Shown: piece by piece, positions 7,616-17,228 of the stretch
Numbering within the stretch: position 1 is the stretch's first letter
How the letters are laid out: each line of letters begins with the position of its first letter
DNA from: a virus
IMG/VR virus record: IMGVR_UViG_3300020123_000159
Coordinates: 1 to 33,856 of that record
Length of the DNA stretch: 33,856 bases
Strand: one strand, 5' to 3'
The notes under the pieces: model-generated
What the model was told of the DNA's origin: nothing
The model's input: only the letters and a program-made list of their open reading frames with translations
Databases searched by the model: none
Position numbers and translations under genes: made by a program

Positions 7616-8620
7616 TCACGGCCATATCTGCGCCCACGCGCCCGAAGCCTTGAACCAGATGTGCCCAGTCGCGGTGTCGAGGTAGTAGGCGCCGTCGTCG
7701 CCGAGGCTCGAGGCCGGTGTGCCGCTGCCGTGGAACCAGAACGTCCCGACACCGGGATCCACGCCGACACCGGACTCGTACAGCGTCGCGACCTCGGCCG
7801 CCGTGAGCGCCCACCCCCAGACGCTGACCTCGTCGACGGCGCCCTTGAACGACGTGGGGACACCGCCGGTGTTGACGCCGTAGCCGATGTAGAACCCGAA
7901 GCCGGCCGAGATCAGCTGGAACGTCGTCGCGTCGCTCGCGGCGAGGATGCCGTTGACGTACAGGTTGTGGCCTGCGGTTCCGTTGTAGGTGCCGACCACG
8001 AAGTACCAGGTGTCGGCGACCATCGCGAGGCCGGTCGCAATCCCGTCCGGTGTCCCGCCGGCGGCGCGACGCCGCTCGAAGAACGGCGTCAGCGCCGGGA
8101 AGTTGACGCCGATCCGGTAGCCGCTGCCGCCGTAGGTGCCGTCGTTGAACCACTCACCGGCGACGGTGGCGGGAGCCGCCGTCGTGCCGGCGCTCGGCTT
8201 GATCCAGGCGGCGACGGTCACCGCCGTGTCGGTCAGCGCGAAGTCGAACCGGGTGGGATCGACACCGCCGGTCGAGAGATAGTCACTGAGCGCGAAGGCG
8301 TTGAACGCAACGGCGCCGTCATCGTCTGCTGCCGGGAGCGCGCCGGAGACGTTCTCCGACATCGCGGTCGTCGAGGTGTGCTTGACGGCGGCGGCCGGGG
8401 TCACGTGGCCGGACGTGTCCGCGAACGGGGAGGCACCTTCCCCGAGCCGCCAGTAGCCGCGCAGGTCGCGGGTGGCGGCCAGCTCGGCGACGGCCTCGGC
8501 GAACGAGGGAGTGTCGACGATCTGGGTTGTGTCCTTACGCAGGAACCACGGCTCGAGCCACGACTTCAGCTCGACGAGCGCCTTGTCGGTGAAGTCGTAG
8601 ACCGAGTCGATCTTCGCCAT
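7616..8620 (-). CDS. LamG/concanavalin-like tail adhesin (334 aa)
   Basis: The ATG start follows the nozzle gene immediately. After a short N-terminal helical segment (SVYDFTDKALVELKSWLEPW), residues about 50-290 have the hallmarks of a LamG/concanavalin-A-like lectin sandwich: GYWRLGEGASPFADTSG, TVAAWIKPSAG, TWYFVVGTYNGT, NLYVNGILAA and GAVDEVSVWGWALTAAEV. The C-terminus (DDGAYYLDTATGHIWFK) matches short beta modules common in phage fibres and is echoed in the 809-aa fibre ([13 protein letters not shown]). It probably binds surface polysaccharide as part of the adsorption apparatus. Confidence 0.8.
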   Translation of the reverse strand: MAKIDSVYDFTDKALVELKSWLEPWFLRKDTTQIVDTPSFAEAVAELAATRDLRGYWRLGEGASPFADTSGHVTPAAAVKHTSTTAMSENVSGALPAADDDGAVAFNAFALSDYLSTGGVDPTRFDFALTDTAVTVAAWIKPSAGTTAAPATVAGEWFNDGTYGGSGYRIGVNFPALTPFFERRRAAGGTPDGIATGLAMVADTWYFVVGTYNGTAGHNLYVNGILAASDATTFQLISAGFGFYIGYGVNTGGVPTSFKGAVDEVSVWGWALTAAEVATLYESGVGVDPGVGTFWFHGSGTPASSLGDDGAYYLDTATGHIWFKASGAWAQIWP

Positions 8621-10210
8621 CTACACGCCTTCGGCGGCGCGCGGGTACGGCCTGGACTCCACCTCGAGCGCGTGCAGCTCGGTCATCGCCGACGCGTTCG
8701 ACTGCGTCAACCGGATCGTGAGCGCTTGGCTGTCACGCGCGAACGAGACCCGCTGCCGCACCGTGTCCGTGGTCTCGGCAAGCGTCGAGACCGTCGCGAA
8801 CGTGGTCGCCTCCATCCCCGACGCGGCGGCGACAGCCAAGGTCGGGTTGTCGCTCGCCGCGTCGCGCATGTCGTAGGTGAGCCGCGCGCGGCCCCACGCT
8901 TTCAGCGCCGGGTTCTGGTCGCTCAGCGTGCGGAACGTGATCGTCGGGGCGACCGGGTCGCCGTTCGCGTCGTTCTTGTTCGACGAGCTCGGTGTGAACA
9001 GGGGGGAGAACTTGGCGACGCGGAGCGAGTTGACGTCCGCGCTCACGTAGAGCTCGACCGGCGGCGCGAACGAGGCCGCGTACATGTTCGCGGTCGCGCC
9101 GCTCGCGAGCCGCGTCCAGCAGCCGGTCGGCTCGTGGTAGAGGAACTGGTATTTCGCGCTCGGCTGCGGGTCGCTCGCCGAATGCGTGACCGTGACGAAC
9201 AGGTACTTGTTCAGGTAGACGCCGGCGCAGACGACCGAGCCGAGCATCGGTGCGTACCCCCAGAGCGCGTCGGCCCAGAACCTGCCGATCCCGGTCCCGT
9301 TCGCGAGGTGCGTGATCGACTGGGGCGCCGCGCCGTTCGTGTAGTACACGCCGCTCTCGTGCGCCCAGTAGACGAGGCCGTTCATCTTCACGATCGAGCG
9401 CGCGTCGATACAACCGACGCTCGCAAGCGGCTGCAGCTGCATGTTGAACGTCGGATGGCCGGGCGGAACGTCGCCGAGCACCCGCCACGTCTCGCCGCGG
9501 CAGAAGATGATCAGCACCCCCTGAATCGAGGCGAGCCCGATCACCTCGTGCGGCACGTCGAACCAGCTGTTCACGGTGTCCCAGGTCGTCTCGATGTCGG
9601 GGATCGGGCTGAACCAGACCCGGTTCGGGTTGGCGGTCGAGTTCGCGAGCACGAGATGCTGGACGTGGACGCACGAGTACTTCGCCGCCGGGGGGCTGCC
9701 GCCGAGGTCGGCGACCGCGACGGCGCCACTCGACAAGTACGCCTTCTTCGGGGGAAGAGCGCCGCGCCCGTCGGCGAGGATCAGCTTGTCCTTGTGCAGC
9801 GGCGAGTTCTCGTACGTCTCCAGCGTGCTGAGGGTGATCCCGGTAGCAGGTGTACCAGTGGTCACGTCGAAGAGCATCCGGGCGGCGCCCGACGAGCCGA
9901 TCGCGAGCACCCGCGGGTCGCCCGGGTACTCCGGGGCGGCGACCCCGACGAGGCCGGTCACGCTGCCGCCGCTGACCGCCGAGCACTGGAACTGCGTGCC
10001 GCCGCGCTTGTACGCGACCCCGGGCCTTTCGAGCAGGAAGTCGACGCTGTCGTAGACACCGTTGGCGGGGATCGCGTCCCTCGTCGTGTCGCGCACGATC
10101 CCGCGCGTGAAGTCCGCCAGAATCTCGGGGATCCAGAAGTGGTTGCCGTACAGATAACGCAGGTATCCGCGCCTGCCGGAGGAGGCGTTGACGCCGGCGC
10201 TAGTAGCCAT
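8621..10210 (-). CDS. Tail nozzle-like beta-propeller protein (529 aa)
   Basis: The ATG at 10210 overlaps the end of the adaptor gene by 11 bases. The sequence has the repeated short-strand style of podoviral nozzle/tubular-B proteins, with RVWFSPIPDIETTWDTVNS, VIGLASIQGVLIIFCRGETW and GVYYTNGAAPQSITHL. Such blocks are typical of proteins that form the tip of a short tail. Directly following the adaptor gene, it would be a hexameric nozzle through which DNA leaves. There is no signal peptide or enzyme motif. The propeller assignment is from blocks I recognise, not from an alignment. Confidence 0.75.
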   Translation of the reverse strand: MATSAGVNASSGRRGYLRYLYGNHFWIPEILADFTRGIVRDTTRDAIPANGVYDSVDFLLERPGVAYKRGGTQFQCSAVSGGSVTGLVGVAAPEYPGDPRVLAIGSSGAARMLFDVTTGTPATGITLSTLETYENSPLHKDKLILADGRGALPPKKAYLSSGAVAVADLGGSPPAAKYSCVHVQHLVLANSTANPNRVWFSPIPDIETTWDTVNSWFDVPHEVIGLASIQGVLIIFCRGETWRVLGDVPPGHPTFNMQLQPLASVGCIDARSIVKMNGLVYWAHESGVYYTNGAAPQSITHLANGTGIGRFWADALWGYAPMLGSVVCAGVYLNKYLFVTVTHSASDPQPSAKYQFLYHEPTGCWTRLASGATANMYAASFAPPVELYVSADVNSLRVAKFSPLFTPSSSNKNDANGDPVAPTITFRTLSDQNPALKAWGRARLTYDMRDAASDNPTLAVAAASGMEATTFATVSTLAETTDTVRQRVSFARDSQALTIRLTQSNASAMTELHALEVESRPYPRAAEGV

Positions 10211-10877
10211 ACGAGCCCCAGCCCGCCGAGACCGGCTCGCCCCACTGGTGGAACTGGCCCGGGATGATCCCGCGCTTCCGCTCCAGGTGCGCGCGGTAGC
10301 GGTTCATCCAGTCGGTGTAGTCGCCCGCCCACTGGCCGGTCGCCGGGTCGCCCTTGAAGTCGCCGGCCTCGGCCAATGCGCCGTACTCGAGGATCTTCGA
10401 CGCGTACGGCTCCTCGAACACCGGCACATCGGTCCCTGCCGAGAGGGCGGTCGGGTAGGAGACGTAGTAGATCGTGATCACGTCGGTGGCGGCCGGGGTC
10501 GGCCACAGCTCGAGCCCGTTGATCCCGACGAGGGTGTAGTGGGTCGCCTGCGGGTAGGAGCCCTGCTGGCCGCTCTGGCGGCGCTGCAGGATCTCGTCCA
10601 GCGTCGTCAGGACGAGCGGCGCGTTGAACACCGTCGAGCCGGACGGCTGCACCGCCATCTGCCGGATCCGCGCGACCGCGGCCGGGAGCGCGTAGCTCGC
10701 CGAACCCGAGGTCAGCGGCATCGTCGCCTCCCCCGAGATCGCCTCTGTCTCGACCGCGGCCTGGAAGTACACCTGGTTGATCCAGTCCTTCGTCTTGGGC
10801 AGATCGAGGACGGGGTCGAGCGTCGCCTTCTCGATCACGGCCTGCTGAATGTCAGCGTAGGTCGAGGGGAACGCCAT
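10200..10877 (-). CDS. Head-tail adaptor / tail tubular A-like protein (225 aa)
   Basis: The ATG overlaps the fibre gene stop (ATGA). The N-terminal helices (DWINQVYFQAAVETEAISG) followed by a beta-region (SYALPAAVARIRQMAVQP) are typical of phage adaptor proteins that dock a short tail onto the portal ring. The middle contains ILQRRQSG and the C-terminal helices include YTDWMNRYRAHLERKRG. Its place just before the nozzle matches podoviral gene order. It would form a dodecameric ring under the portal. Confidence 0.78.
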   Translation of the reverse strand: MAFPSTYADIQQAVIEKATLDPVLDLPKTKDWINQVYFQAAVETEAISGEATMPLTSGSASYALPAAVARIRQMAVQPSGSTVFNAPLVLTTLDEILQRRQSGQQGSYPQATHYTLVGINGLELWPTPAATDVITIYYVSYPTALSAGTDVPVFEEPYASKILEYGALAEAGDFKGDPATGQWAGDYTDWMNRYRAHLERKRGIIPGQFHQWGEPVSAGWGSYGY

Positions 10878-13306
10878 CAGAGCCTCCCGTAGATGCGGAG
10901 CTGCGACCCGGTGAGGAAGTTGCCGCCGGCGGCGCTGCAGACGACGCGGGTGACGGCGGCCGTCGAGTTCCAGAGCGTTCCGCCGGTCTGGTGGGTACCG
11001 CCGCCGCTGGCGGTGCCGTTCAGGTTGAACGACTGCCACTGCGTGTTCTTCGACCAGGTCGTCGAGGCGTACCCGAAGACGGTGAGCTCGACGACGCCGA
11101 ACGAGTTCGCGAGCGCGGTCGACCCGGTTACCTGGCCACCTTTGATCTGGTTGTCGCCGCGGGACTCGATCCCGGAGACGGTGCCGCCGATCGACTGGAC
11201 GCCGTCCCGGTAGTAGATGCCGGTGCTGTCGTTGTTGAGCAGGAACCAGGGGACGTCGGTTGCGACGCCGGCGGCCGAGCGGGCGATCAGGACGCAGATC
11301 AGGTCGTTGTAGCTGCCGCTGATCGAGCTGACGTCGAAGGTGCCGGCGCTCCCGAGGGTGGTGGTCGACAGCAGCGTCCAGGCGCCGCCGCCGCCGGCGG
11401 CTGCCCACTTGAGCCCGGTCGACTGCGTCGAGTCGGTGGTGAGGACCAGCCCGTTCGCTCCGGCGGCGAGCTTGGCGGCCGTGTCGGCGCCGGTCGCGAC
11501 GGCGAGGTCGCCCTTGGTATCCCAGATCGTGTCGCCGGCGACGCCCGCTCCGGCGCTCGGCGTCGCCCACTTGACCCCGAGCGTCTGGGCCGAGTCCGCA
11601 GTAAGTACCTGCCCGTTCGACCCGACCACAAGCTTCGAGGCCGCATCGGCGCCCGACGCCACCGCAACATCGCCCTTCGTGTCCCAGATCGTGTCCGTGG
11701 CAACCCCGGAAACCGGGCCGTAGACGGTGACGCCGCCGGAGTTGCTCTCGACGACAGTGCCTAGGCCCAGGTTGCTCTGGTACTGGTTGAGCCGCACGAC
11801 GCCCTGGCTGTTCGTGCCAGTGACCTTGAGCGCGTGCGCCTGGTTCGTCCGCGACGTGTCCGTCGCGCCGTACCCGTCGATGATGATGGCGTTGCAGTTG
11901 TTGATCACCAGCCCCGACAGGTCGGTGCCGTTGACGCAGTTGCGGTCCGCGAACAGCTGACCTGCCTGCACGAGGGCCGCGCCGTCGAACTGGAACCCGG
12001 GGCCGTAGTTGTCCTGGGCATACAGGTTCGTCATCAGGGTGAGGCTTCCGCGGATGTAGTAGCCGCCGCCCGTGTGCCCTACCTGGCCGTTCCCGTACGC
12101 CTTGCCGCCGATCAGCTGCGTGTTGCGGTGATCGGAGGGCTGCAGCCCCCAGCTGCCGTTGTCATGCGTCAGCAGGTTCTTCCAGCGCTGGTCGCTGCCG
12201 GGGATCACCCCCACCCCGTTGTTCGCGAACACCTCGACGTCCTCGAACACGCTGTCGCCGTAGAGGCCGTTGATCTCGTACCTGATCCCGTTGCCCTGGA
12301 AGAGCCCGATTCCCACGTCGTAGAGGCTCAGCTTCAGGCAGCGAGGGTCGGTGGCGACCCAGCCGGGGAAGTCGAGCGCGGCGTTGGTGAGTGCGCTCCC
12401 GCTCCAGTCGCTGCCCTCGAACCCGATCCCGCTGATCGTCCAGGCGTTGTTCCAGCTCGATTTCTTGCTGTCTGAGCCGGTCGAGTAGAACGGGGAGCCG
12501 GACTGCACCTTGCCGGTGGAGGTGTTGTCGTAGCTGACCGCGTAGGTGATGCTCTGCGGGAACTTCAGGATGCTGGAGGCCTTGCCGTCCCCGTAGAAGT
12601 AGATCGGGAAGCTCGGCAGCAGGAACGGATTGCAGGGATAGCGACCGGCCGGGAGGTAGATCCGCTTCAGCCCCGCCGAAGCGGTGAACGCCGCCAGGAT
12701 GGCCGTCCTGTTCGCCGCCTCGGTCCCGGCGCTCGTCGAGAGGCCGTAGTCGGTGACGAGGTTGAGCTGCCCGCTGCTGCCGCTCCCGGCTGGGCCAGTC
12801 GGGCCGGCCGGGCCGGTGACGCCAGTCGGGCCGGCCGGGCCGGTCGCGCCGGTTGCTCCTGCCGGGCCGGTTGCTCCCGTCGCTCCCGTTGACCCGGTCG
12901 CTCCCGTTGCTCCCGTCGCTCCCGTTGCTCCCGTTGGCCCGGCCGGGCCTGCGAAAGCTCCGATGTCGATCCAGGTGGTGCCATTCCAGGTCCAGACGTG
13001 CCCGGTGTCGAGGGCGGTGTAGGCGTCGCCGGTCGTGGCCCCGCCGGGGAGGGAGGCCGAGGTCGCGACGCTGCCCTTGAAGGTGAGGCCCGTGCCCGCT
13101 GTTCCCTGCGGGCCTGTCGCCCCAGCCGGGCCGGTTGCGCCTGTAGCGCCCGTTGCTCCTGCTGGCCCTGTCGCTCCGGCGGGACCGGTTGGCCCAGCGG
13201 GCCCGGTCGGTCCCGCAGGCCCGGCAGGCCCGGTCGCTCCCGTCGAGCCCCCTTCCAAACCGAGGACAAGCGCGATCGGGGTGGTCGGGGTGAGTGAGAT
13301 GCTCAT
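10877..13306 (-). CDS. Tail fibre/spike: collagen-like repeats plus beta-helix (809 aa)
   Basis: Residues ~19-72 and ~119-174 are Gly-X-Y repeats of collagen type ([10 protein letters not shown]). They flank a small module ([21 protein letters not shown]) also seen in the LamG protein. Residues ~180-535 have the alternating N/G-rich short strands of a right-handed beta-helix, starting with a pectate-lyase-like opening ([21 protein letters not shown]). Two 54-residue-spaced repeats with DTIWDTKGD follow, then a C-terminal receptor-binding or trimerisation-like domain. It is probably a trimeric spike that binds, and may cleave, host surface polysaccharide. No catalytic residues can be assigned. 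Confidence 0.85.
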   Translation of the reverse strand: MSISLTPTTPIALVLGLEGGSTGATGPAGPAGPTGPAGPTGPAGATGPAGATGATGATGPAGATGPQGTAGTGLTFKGSVATSASLPGGATTGDAYTALDTGHVWTWNGTTWIDIGAFAGPAGPTGATGATGATGATGSTGATGATGPAGATGATGPAGPTGVTGPAGPTGPAGSGSSGQLNLVTDYGLSTSAGTEAANRTAILAAFTASAGLKRIYLPAGRYPCNPFLLPSFPIYFYGDGKASSILKFPQSITYAVSYDNTSTGKVQSGSPFYSTGSDSKKSSWNNAWTISGIGFEGSDWSGSALTNAALDFPGWVATDPRCLKLSLYDVGIGLFQGNGIRYEINGLYGDSVFEDVEVFANNGVGVIPGSDQRWKNLLTHDNGSWGLQPSDHRNTQLIGGKAYGNGQVGHTGGGYYIRGSLTLMTNLYAQDNYGPGFQFDGAALVQAGQLFADRNCVNGTDLSGLVINNCNAIIIDGYGATDTSRTNQAHALKVTGTNSQGVVRLNQYQSNLGLGTVVESNSGGVTVYGPVSGVATDTIWDTKGDVAVASGADAASKLVVGSNGQVLTADSAQTLGVKWATPSAGAGVAGDTIWDTKGDLAVATGADTAAKLAAGANGLVLTTDSTQSTGLKWAAAGGGGAWTLLSTTTLGSAGTFDVSSISGSYNDLICVLIARSAAGVATDVPWFLLNNDSTGIYYRDGVQSIGGTVSGIESRGDNQIKGGQVTGSTALANSFGVVELTVFGYASTTWSKNTQWQSFNLNGTASGGGTHQTGGTLWNSTAAVTRVVCSAAGGNFLTGSQLRIYGRL
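12785..13252 (-). repeat. Collagen-like Gly-X-Y coding repeats (two blocks)
   Basis: Nine-base periodic sequence (variants of ggtcgctcc/ggccgggcc) encodes Gly-X-Y triplets at 13091-13252 and 12785-12952. The two blocks are separated by a ~46-codon non-collagen module. Such tracts change length readily by slippage or recombination. Confidence 0.9.
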
Positions 13307-13773
13307 CAGACCTTCCTCCCTCGGGCGCGCTGCTTGTCACGAGCCATCCGCAGCGATTGCGACCGCGGCAGCACCGGCCTACCGTGCTTGAAGACCCAGT
13401 CGTCGGTAAGCGCCTCGCGGTCACGCTCGACCTGCCGCTCGAGCTCGCGGTCACGCGCCGCGTTGATCTCGTCTTCACTGACGTGCCCGTGGCGGCTGTT
13501 GCGGTCGAGCCGGTCGACGAGGTCGAGGATCCCGGACGACAGAGGGAACGGTTCTCCCCGTTCCCCCTGCCACACACACACCGTGTCCGGGGGTCGGTCC
13601 GGGCCAGCGTAACGGACGACCTTCCACAGGATGCAGCCGTGCGTGACCGACGGCCAGCCTTGCAGCGAGAGCAGCGGGTCGCGTCTGCGGAGCTCACGCT
13701 CGAGCGAGGCGTGGTCCTGCCCGTACTCCTGCAGGGCCAGCCCCGAGTCGAGCGTCCGTTCAACCAGGCCCAT
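13306..13773 (-). CDS. 155-aa hypothetical protein between capsid and fibre
   Basis: The ATG is 5 bases after the capsid stop and the TGA overlaps the fibre start. The first half is mixed ([21 protein letters not shown]). The second half is very charged and predicted helical ([21 protein letters not shown]), ending basic (RARGRKV). No family is assigned with confidence. The position suggests a minor head or head-completion protein or a fibre chaperone. Confidence 0.65.
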   Translation of the reverse strand: MGLVERTLDSGLALQEYGQDHASLERELRRRDPLLSLQGWPSVTHGCILWKVVRYAGPDRPPDTVCVWQGERGEPFPLSSGILDLVDRLDRNSRHGHVSEDEINAARDRELERQVERDREALTDDWVFKHGRPVLPRSQSLRMARDKQRARGRKV

Positions 13774-13778
13774 CCGGG

Positions 13779-15152
13779 TCAGGCGGCCTGGGCGAGGTTG
13801 TTGAAGAACACGAGCGTGTTGCAGCGCGACACGCCGAGCTGCCAGCGGTCGAGGAAGTCGGCCTCCTTCGCCAGCGTGCGGCTGAAGCGACGGAACATGG
13901 CGCCGTCGTCGGTGAGGAACGACGGGCCGGGCGCGTCGCCGTACAGCTGGAAGCTCGACTTGTCGATGAAGCGGAGGCCGTTCTTCCTCGCCTCCGGCTC
14001 CTTGATCAGCGGGAACGGAGCGTCGCCGCCGTCGTACACCGGGCCGGCGAACCCGGACTTGAGCACGCTCGTCTGCCCGTCGTAGCGGACCGAGGCGTAC
14101 AGGGATTGCTTGTAGAGGTCGATCACGGCGGGGTCACCGATCGCGAAGTCCCACTTCCCGAGCCCCGACCTGCGCCCGCGGCGAACGCCGCCGTCGAGCA
14201 TCTGCGTCGAGAGGGGCAGCGACGTCGTGTCGCCGCCGCGGCCGTCGATGCCCTGCCAGAACGCGTTCCCGGCCGCGGCCTTGTCCAGCGTCTCGAACGT
14301 GCCGGTCGAGGCGAGCGCCTGCTCGATCCCCTGCGCGCACAGGGCGCCCGGCGCCGTGGTGGTGCCGGCGGTGCCGTTCGACCACGAGCCCGGAATGTAG
14401 ATCCCCTCCGTCGCGGCATGCACGATGTTGCCCGAGCCGCCGTCCGAGGCCTGCTGCGTCGTCAGCCAGGTGATCACGCCGGTCGTCTCGTTCACCGAGC
14501 TGATCTTGCGGCGCAGCCCCTGCCCCGGGTCGGCGCCCGTGGAGCGGGTCAGGACGTCCCACACGGTTCCCGGGAGCAGCACGTCGAAGTTCGCCGCGCC
14601 GGCGGTCGGGGCCACAGGCACCGTCGTCGTCAATGACGTCGCCGAGTCGGTGATCGAAGCCATCAGCCCCGTCCCGTCCCCGAGCATCTGCCTGTTCTCC
14701 AGGCGGGCCGTCGCGGAGCGGGTCTCGTCGATCAGCTTCCCGAGCACCGCCCCCATCGAGTTGTCCATCGAGTCGCGCTCGATGTCGACGGTGATCGTGA
14801 ACGGGTACAGCGTGCGGACCAGGGAGATGTGGACCTCGGTGACCGGCAGGATGTGCGCGACGTTCCAGGTCGAGGACTCCTGGATCTGGCCGCCGCCGGG
14901 AAGACCAGCGGTGACGAGCGCGTGCTTGACGTACTTGCCGCTGAACTGCTCCCGGTTCGCGCCCACCGGCCCGTCCCGGGTGATCCGCGTGACGGCGCCC
15001 TGCGGGTTCGTGCCGCCGCGGCCGTCGTTCATCGCCGTCTCATAACCGCTCATCTCGGCGAGGAACACCGCCTCGCTGGCAAACACGTCGAACACCTGCC
15101 CTTGCTTCTCCATCAGGTACGGCTGAAGCGTGGTTAGGGCGTTGTCGGCCAA
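13779..15152 (-). CDS. Major capsid protein
   Basis: The likely start is the TTG at 15152 (ADNALTTLQPYLMEKQG), 10 bases after AGGAAGG; a longer frame to 15182 would read through that ribosome site. The 457-aa product begins with an N-terminal helix and continues with blocks typical of HK97-fold capsid proteins in podoviruses: long strands around VTEVHISLVRTLYPFTITVD, an RDSMDNSMGAVLGKLIDE helix, and a C-terminal FRRFSRTLAKEADFLDRWQLGV region. It follows the scaffold gene and a string of small head genes. The assignment rests on gene order, size and sequence style; no protease is seen nearby. Confidence 0.82.
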   Translation of the reverse strand: MADNALTTLQPYLMEKQGQVFDVFASEAVFLAEMSGYETAMNDGRGGTNPQGAVTRITRDGPVGANREQFSGKYVKHALVTAGLPGGGQIQESSTWNVAHILPVTEVHISLVRTLYPFTITVDIERDSMDNSMGAVLGKLIDETRSATARLENRQMLGDGTGLMASITDSATSLTTTVPVAPTAGAANFDVLLPGTVWDVLTRSTGADPGQGLRRKISSVNETTGVITWLTTQQASDGGSGNIVHAATEGIYIPGSWSNGTAGTTTAPGALCAQGIEQALASTGTFETLDKAAAGNAFWQGIDGRGGDTTSLPLSTQMLDGGVRRGRRSGLGKWDFAIGDPAVIDLYKQSLYASVRYDGQTSVLKSGFAGPVYDGGDAPFPLIKEPEARKNGLRFIDKSSFQLYGDAPGPSFLTDDGAMFRRFSRTLAKEADFLDRWQLGVSRCNTLVFFNNLAQAA

Positions 15153-15223
15153 AATGGAAACACCTTCCTCTCTGTGTTCCACGGCAGGCCGAGGCCCCGT
15201 GGCTCGCTTGGATGTGAGTGCTG

Positions 15224-15841
15224 CTAGTTGCCGCCGAAGAAGCGCCGCTCGACCGCGCCGGGCACGTTCCCGTACCCCCCGGCCGAGACCGTCTGCGCCC
15301 CGTTGACCTGCGCCGGCAGCCCGCGCGGAGCGCCGGCGACCGTCTGGATCTGCTGGATCTGGGCCTGGTGGTAGGCCTCACCGATCCGCTTCTCGTACTC
15401 GCGCACCTGCCGGGCCGCCTCGTTGAGCAGCTGCTGGGATTCGCGGTCGCTCGAGGGGGCACCCCTGGTCGCGGCGGTGTCCCGGGCGATCATCCAGGCC
15501 ATCTGCTTGTCGAACTCCCCTTCGCGGGCGGCGATCTCGCCGAGCATCTCCATCGCCTGCTGCTCGCCCTGGGCGATCTGCTGCTGCTCGACGAACTGCT
15601 GCAGCGGCGCGAGATGCGCCTGCGTGTAGGCCTGCAGGTCCTGCGCGTAGGTCTCCGAGAACGGGTCGGGGATCTGCGGCTGCTGCTGCTCGTACTGTGG
15701 CTGTGGCTGCAGGGCCTGCTCGAACTGCGCGAGCCGATCCTGGGTTGCCTGCCACTCGTCCTGGCTCGGCATCCACGACGTGTCCTCCGCCGAAGCCTCG
15801 ACCGGCTCGACCGCTGCCCCTTCGGGGGCGAGTTCAGACAT
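15224..15841 (-). CDS. Scaffolding-like protein (205 aa)
   Basis: A Gln/Glu/Ala-rich helical protein: QFEQALQPQPQYEQQQPQIP, a long predicted coiled-coil from about residue 75 to 160, and a short C-terminal segment ending VERRFFGGN. Composition, length and the slot just upstream of the capsid gene are those of phage scaffolding proteins, whose C-terminal basic tip often touches the capsid subunit. The start overlaps the stop of the preceding gene by 8 bases. No protease domain is seen in it. Confidence 0.78.
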   Translation of the reverse strand: MSELAPEGAAVEPVEASAEDTSWMPSQDEWQATQDRLAQFEQALQPQPQYEQQQPQIPDPFSETYAQDLQAYTQAHLAPLQQFVEQQQIAQGEQQAMEMLGEIAAREGEFDKQMAWMIARDTAATRGAPSSDRESQQLLNEAARQVREYEKRIGEAYHQAQIQQIQTVAGAPRGLPAQVNGAQTVSAGGYGNVPGAVERRFFGGN

Positions 15842-16172
15842 AGGGCGCGTCCCCTATCACGCGGCAGCGCACGACGGTCGCCGCCTGGTTCGCGACTGCG
15901 GTCTCCGCGCCCGCGATCCCCGAGGCGGCCCCGCCGATCAAGCGCAGCTTCAGGTTCGCGTAGTCGGGCATCAACGTGAACCCGGTCGTCGTCGACGCGA
16001 CTGCGGCGCCGAACGCGTCGATCCCGTGGACGGTGGTCATGCCGAACTGCGACGGCGTGTACGTGTCGCCGCCGGCGGCGTAGGTGCCGCTGAACGTGAT
16101 GTCGAAGATGCCCTCGCGCGCAGTCCCGCCTCCGAGATTGCGCTTGACGGCCGCGACGGTTACAGCTCCCAT
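15834..16172 (-). CDS. Small head protein, beta-rich (112 aa)
   Basis: Excellent ribosome site (AAAGGAG, 6 bases from the ATG). The product is rich in Gly, Ala, Thr and Val (TFSGTYAAGGDTYTPSQFG, TGFTLMPDYANLKLRLIGG), a pattern of small beta-structured decoration or capsid-stabilising proteins. It lies directly before the scaffold and capsid genes. The strong ribosome site suggests high expression, fitting a decoration protein present in many copies. No family is named. Confidence 0.65.
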   Translation of the reverse strand: MGAVTVAAVKRNLGGGTAREGIFDITFSGTYAAGGDTYTPSQFGMTTVHGIDAFGAAVASTTTGFTLMPDYANLKLRLIGGAASGIAGAETAVANQAATVVRCRVIGDAPYV

Positions 16173-16197
16173 GCGGGACTCCTTTCGTTTAGGTGGG

Positions 16198-16677
16198 TTA
16201 GGCGCCGACGGAGAAGTTGATGTTGCTGAGCGAGACGTAGTGCGGGCTGGTGATCAACTGCCCTGCGTAGTAGATCGACCCGTCGGGCCACACTTCCTTG
16301 CGCGCCAGGTACACGCTGCTGCCGTCCTGCGTCACCATGTAAGCGGGGAAGACGAGTTTGCCGCCGGGCCGTGCCCCGGGCGGCAGCGTGCCAACCAGGA
16401 TCGGGAGCGTCTCGTTGCCGACATAGGCGCCGTGAGCGAGCCAGCCCTCACAATGAACGACGTTGTTGAGGGTCAACCGGTAGCGGGCGGGCGAGTAGCC
16501 CTGGCCGACGTTCGTGAAGCGGGACTGGACCGTAATGTTGTGCCAGTCGACGTGCGCGACCGAGGCGAGGATCGCGTCGAGGTCGGCCTGGCCGACGCTC
16601 GTGGCGAGGAACGCGTTCAGGTCGTCCCAGTTGCCCGGGTTGATCGGCCCGAACTCCGTGTACTGCTGGCTCGACAT
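16198..16677 (-). CDS. 159-aa head/tail-region structural protein
   Basis: The ATG overlaps the previous stop (ATGA). The sequence NNVVHCEGWLAHGAYVGNET, ARPGGKLVFPAYMVTQDG and GSIYYAGQLITSPHYVSL looks like a single beta-sandwich domain. I do not recognise the family. Sitting between portal and capsid with two other small beta-rich genes, it is likely a head-completion or capsid surface protein. An extended frame upstream to 17157 is a shadow of neighbouring genes. Confidence 0.6.
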   Translation of the reverse strand: MSSQQYTEFGPINPGNWDDLNAFLATSVGQADLDAILASVAHVDWHNITVQSRFTNVGQGYSPARYRLTLNNVVHCEGWLAHGAYVGNETLPILVGTLPPGARPGGKLVFPAYMVTQDGSSVYLARKEVWPDGSIYYAGQLITSPHYVSLSNINFSVGA

Positions 16678-17048
16678 CAGGCGAGCGTCGAGAACCCGAC
16701 GCTGTACGTCGCGGCGTTCGCGTTGTTCGCCGTCACGAGCAGCCGCCAGATGTAAGGAAGCACGTCCGTCGCGGTCACGTTCGCGGCGGCGGTCAGGCCG
16801 GGGTAGACGGTGTAGATGTTCGTCGTGTTCGTCGTGACCGCGACGCCGGCGAGCAGCGTGTAATAGGTGCCGCTCGCCACGTCCTTGCCTTGGATCGTGA
16901 GCGTGATCGAGCCTGTCCCGATCGCGGTCGTGACGACCACGACCTTGACGCCGCGCGCGGACTGGTTGACCATGTCGCCGCCGGTGACGGTCGCCGTCGA
17001 ACCGGCCGGGACGGCGAGCGCGCCCTGCTGGGTCTGGGTGGGAGGCAT
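16677..17048 (-). CDS. 123-aa beta-sandwich structural protein
   Basis: The ATG overlaps the stop of the small basic gene. The product is Thr/Ala/Val-rich with regular strands: VPAGSTATVTGGDMVNQS, GVKVVVVTTAIGTGSITLTI, TYYTLLAGVAVTT and YIWRLLVTANNANAATYSV. This composition is typical of small Ig-like capsid decoration or fibre proteins. No exact family is assigned. Its coupling with the neighbouring genes suggests a shared head-surface function. Confidence 0.62.
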   Translation of the reverse strand: MPPTQTQQGALAVPAGSTATVTGGDMVNQSARGVKVVVVTTAIGTGSITLTIQGKDVASGTYYTLLAGVAVTTNTTNIYTVYPGLTAAANVTATDVLPYIWRLLVTANNANAATYSVGFSTLA

Positions 17049-17212
17049 CAGCCGCCCTTGCCCTTCGCAGCGAGACCCTGGAAGCGCTTCTTGCCGAGCT
17101 TCTTGCGGCCGATGTACGCGGCAAGCGCCTTCGGATCCTTCGCGCCCTTCGCGGCAAGTGTCTGGGTGAGCGCGCTGAACCGCGCGCCCGAGCCGAGCTT
17201 CGGTTGAGCCAT
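17048..17212 (-). CDS. 54-aa basic protein
   Basis: The start is the ATG at 17212 behind GGAGGG. The product (MAQPKLGSGARFSALTQTLA, then an AAYIGRKKLGKKRF helix and AAKGKGG) is strongly positive, like small phage head proteins that touch DNA. It lies between portal and decoration-like genes. The longer frame to 17263 extends into the portal gene and lacks a ribosome site. Confidence 0.65.
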   Translation of the reverse strand: MAQPKLGSGARFSALTQTLAAKGAKDPKALAAYIGRKKLGKKRFQGLAAKGKGG

Positions 17213-17228
17213 CGTCCCTCCTTCGTTG

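Noticed and set aside
7661-10267. 868-codon plus-strand open frame
   Set aside because: It lies antisense to the LamG and nozzle genes, is Arg/Gly/Val-rich with no fold or motif, and has no ribosome site. It is a by-product of high G+C.
12785-13252. CRISPR-like short repeats
   Set aside because: The 9-base periodicity is coding Gly-X-Y repeat within a fibre gene; there are no spacers.
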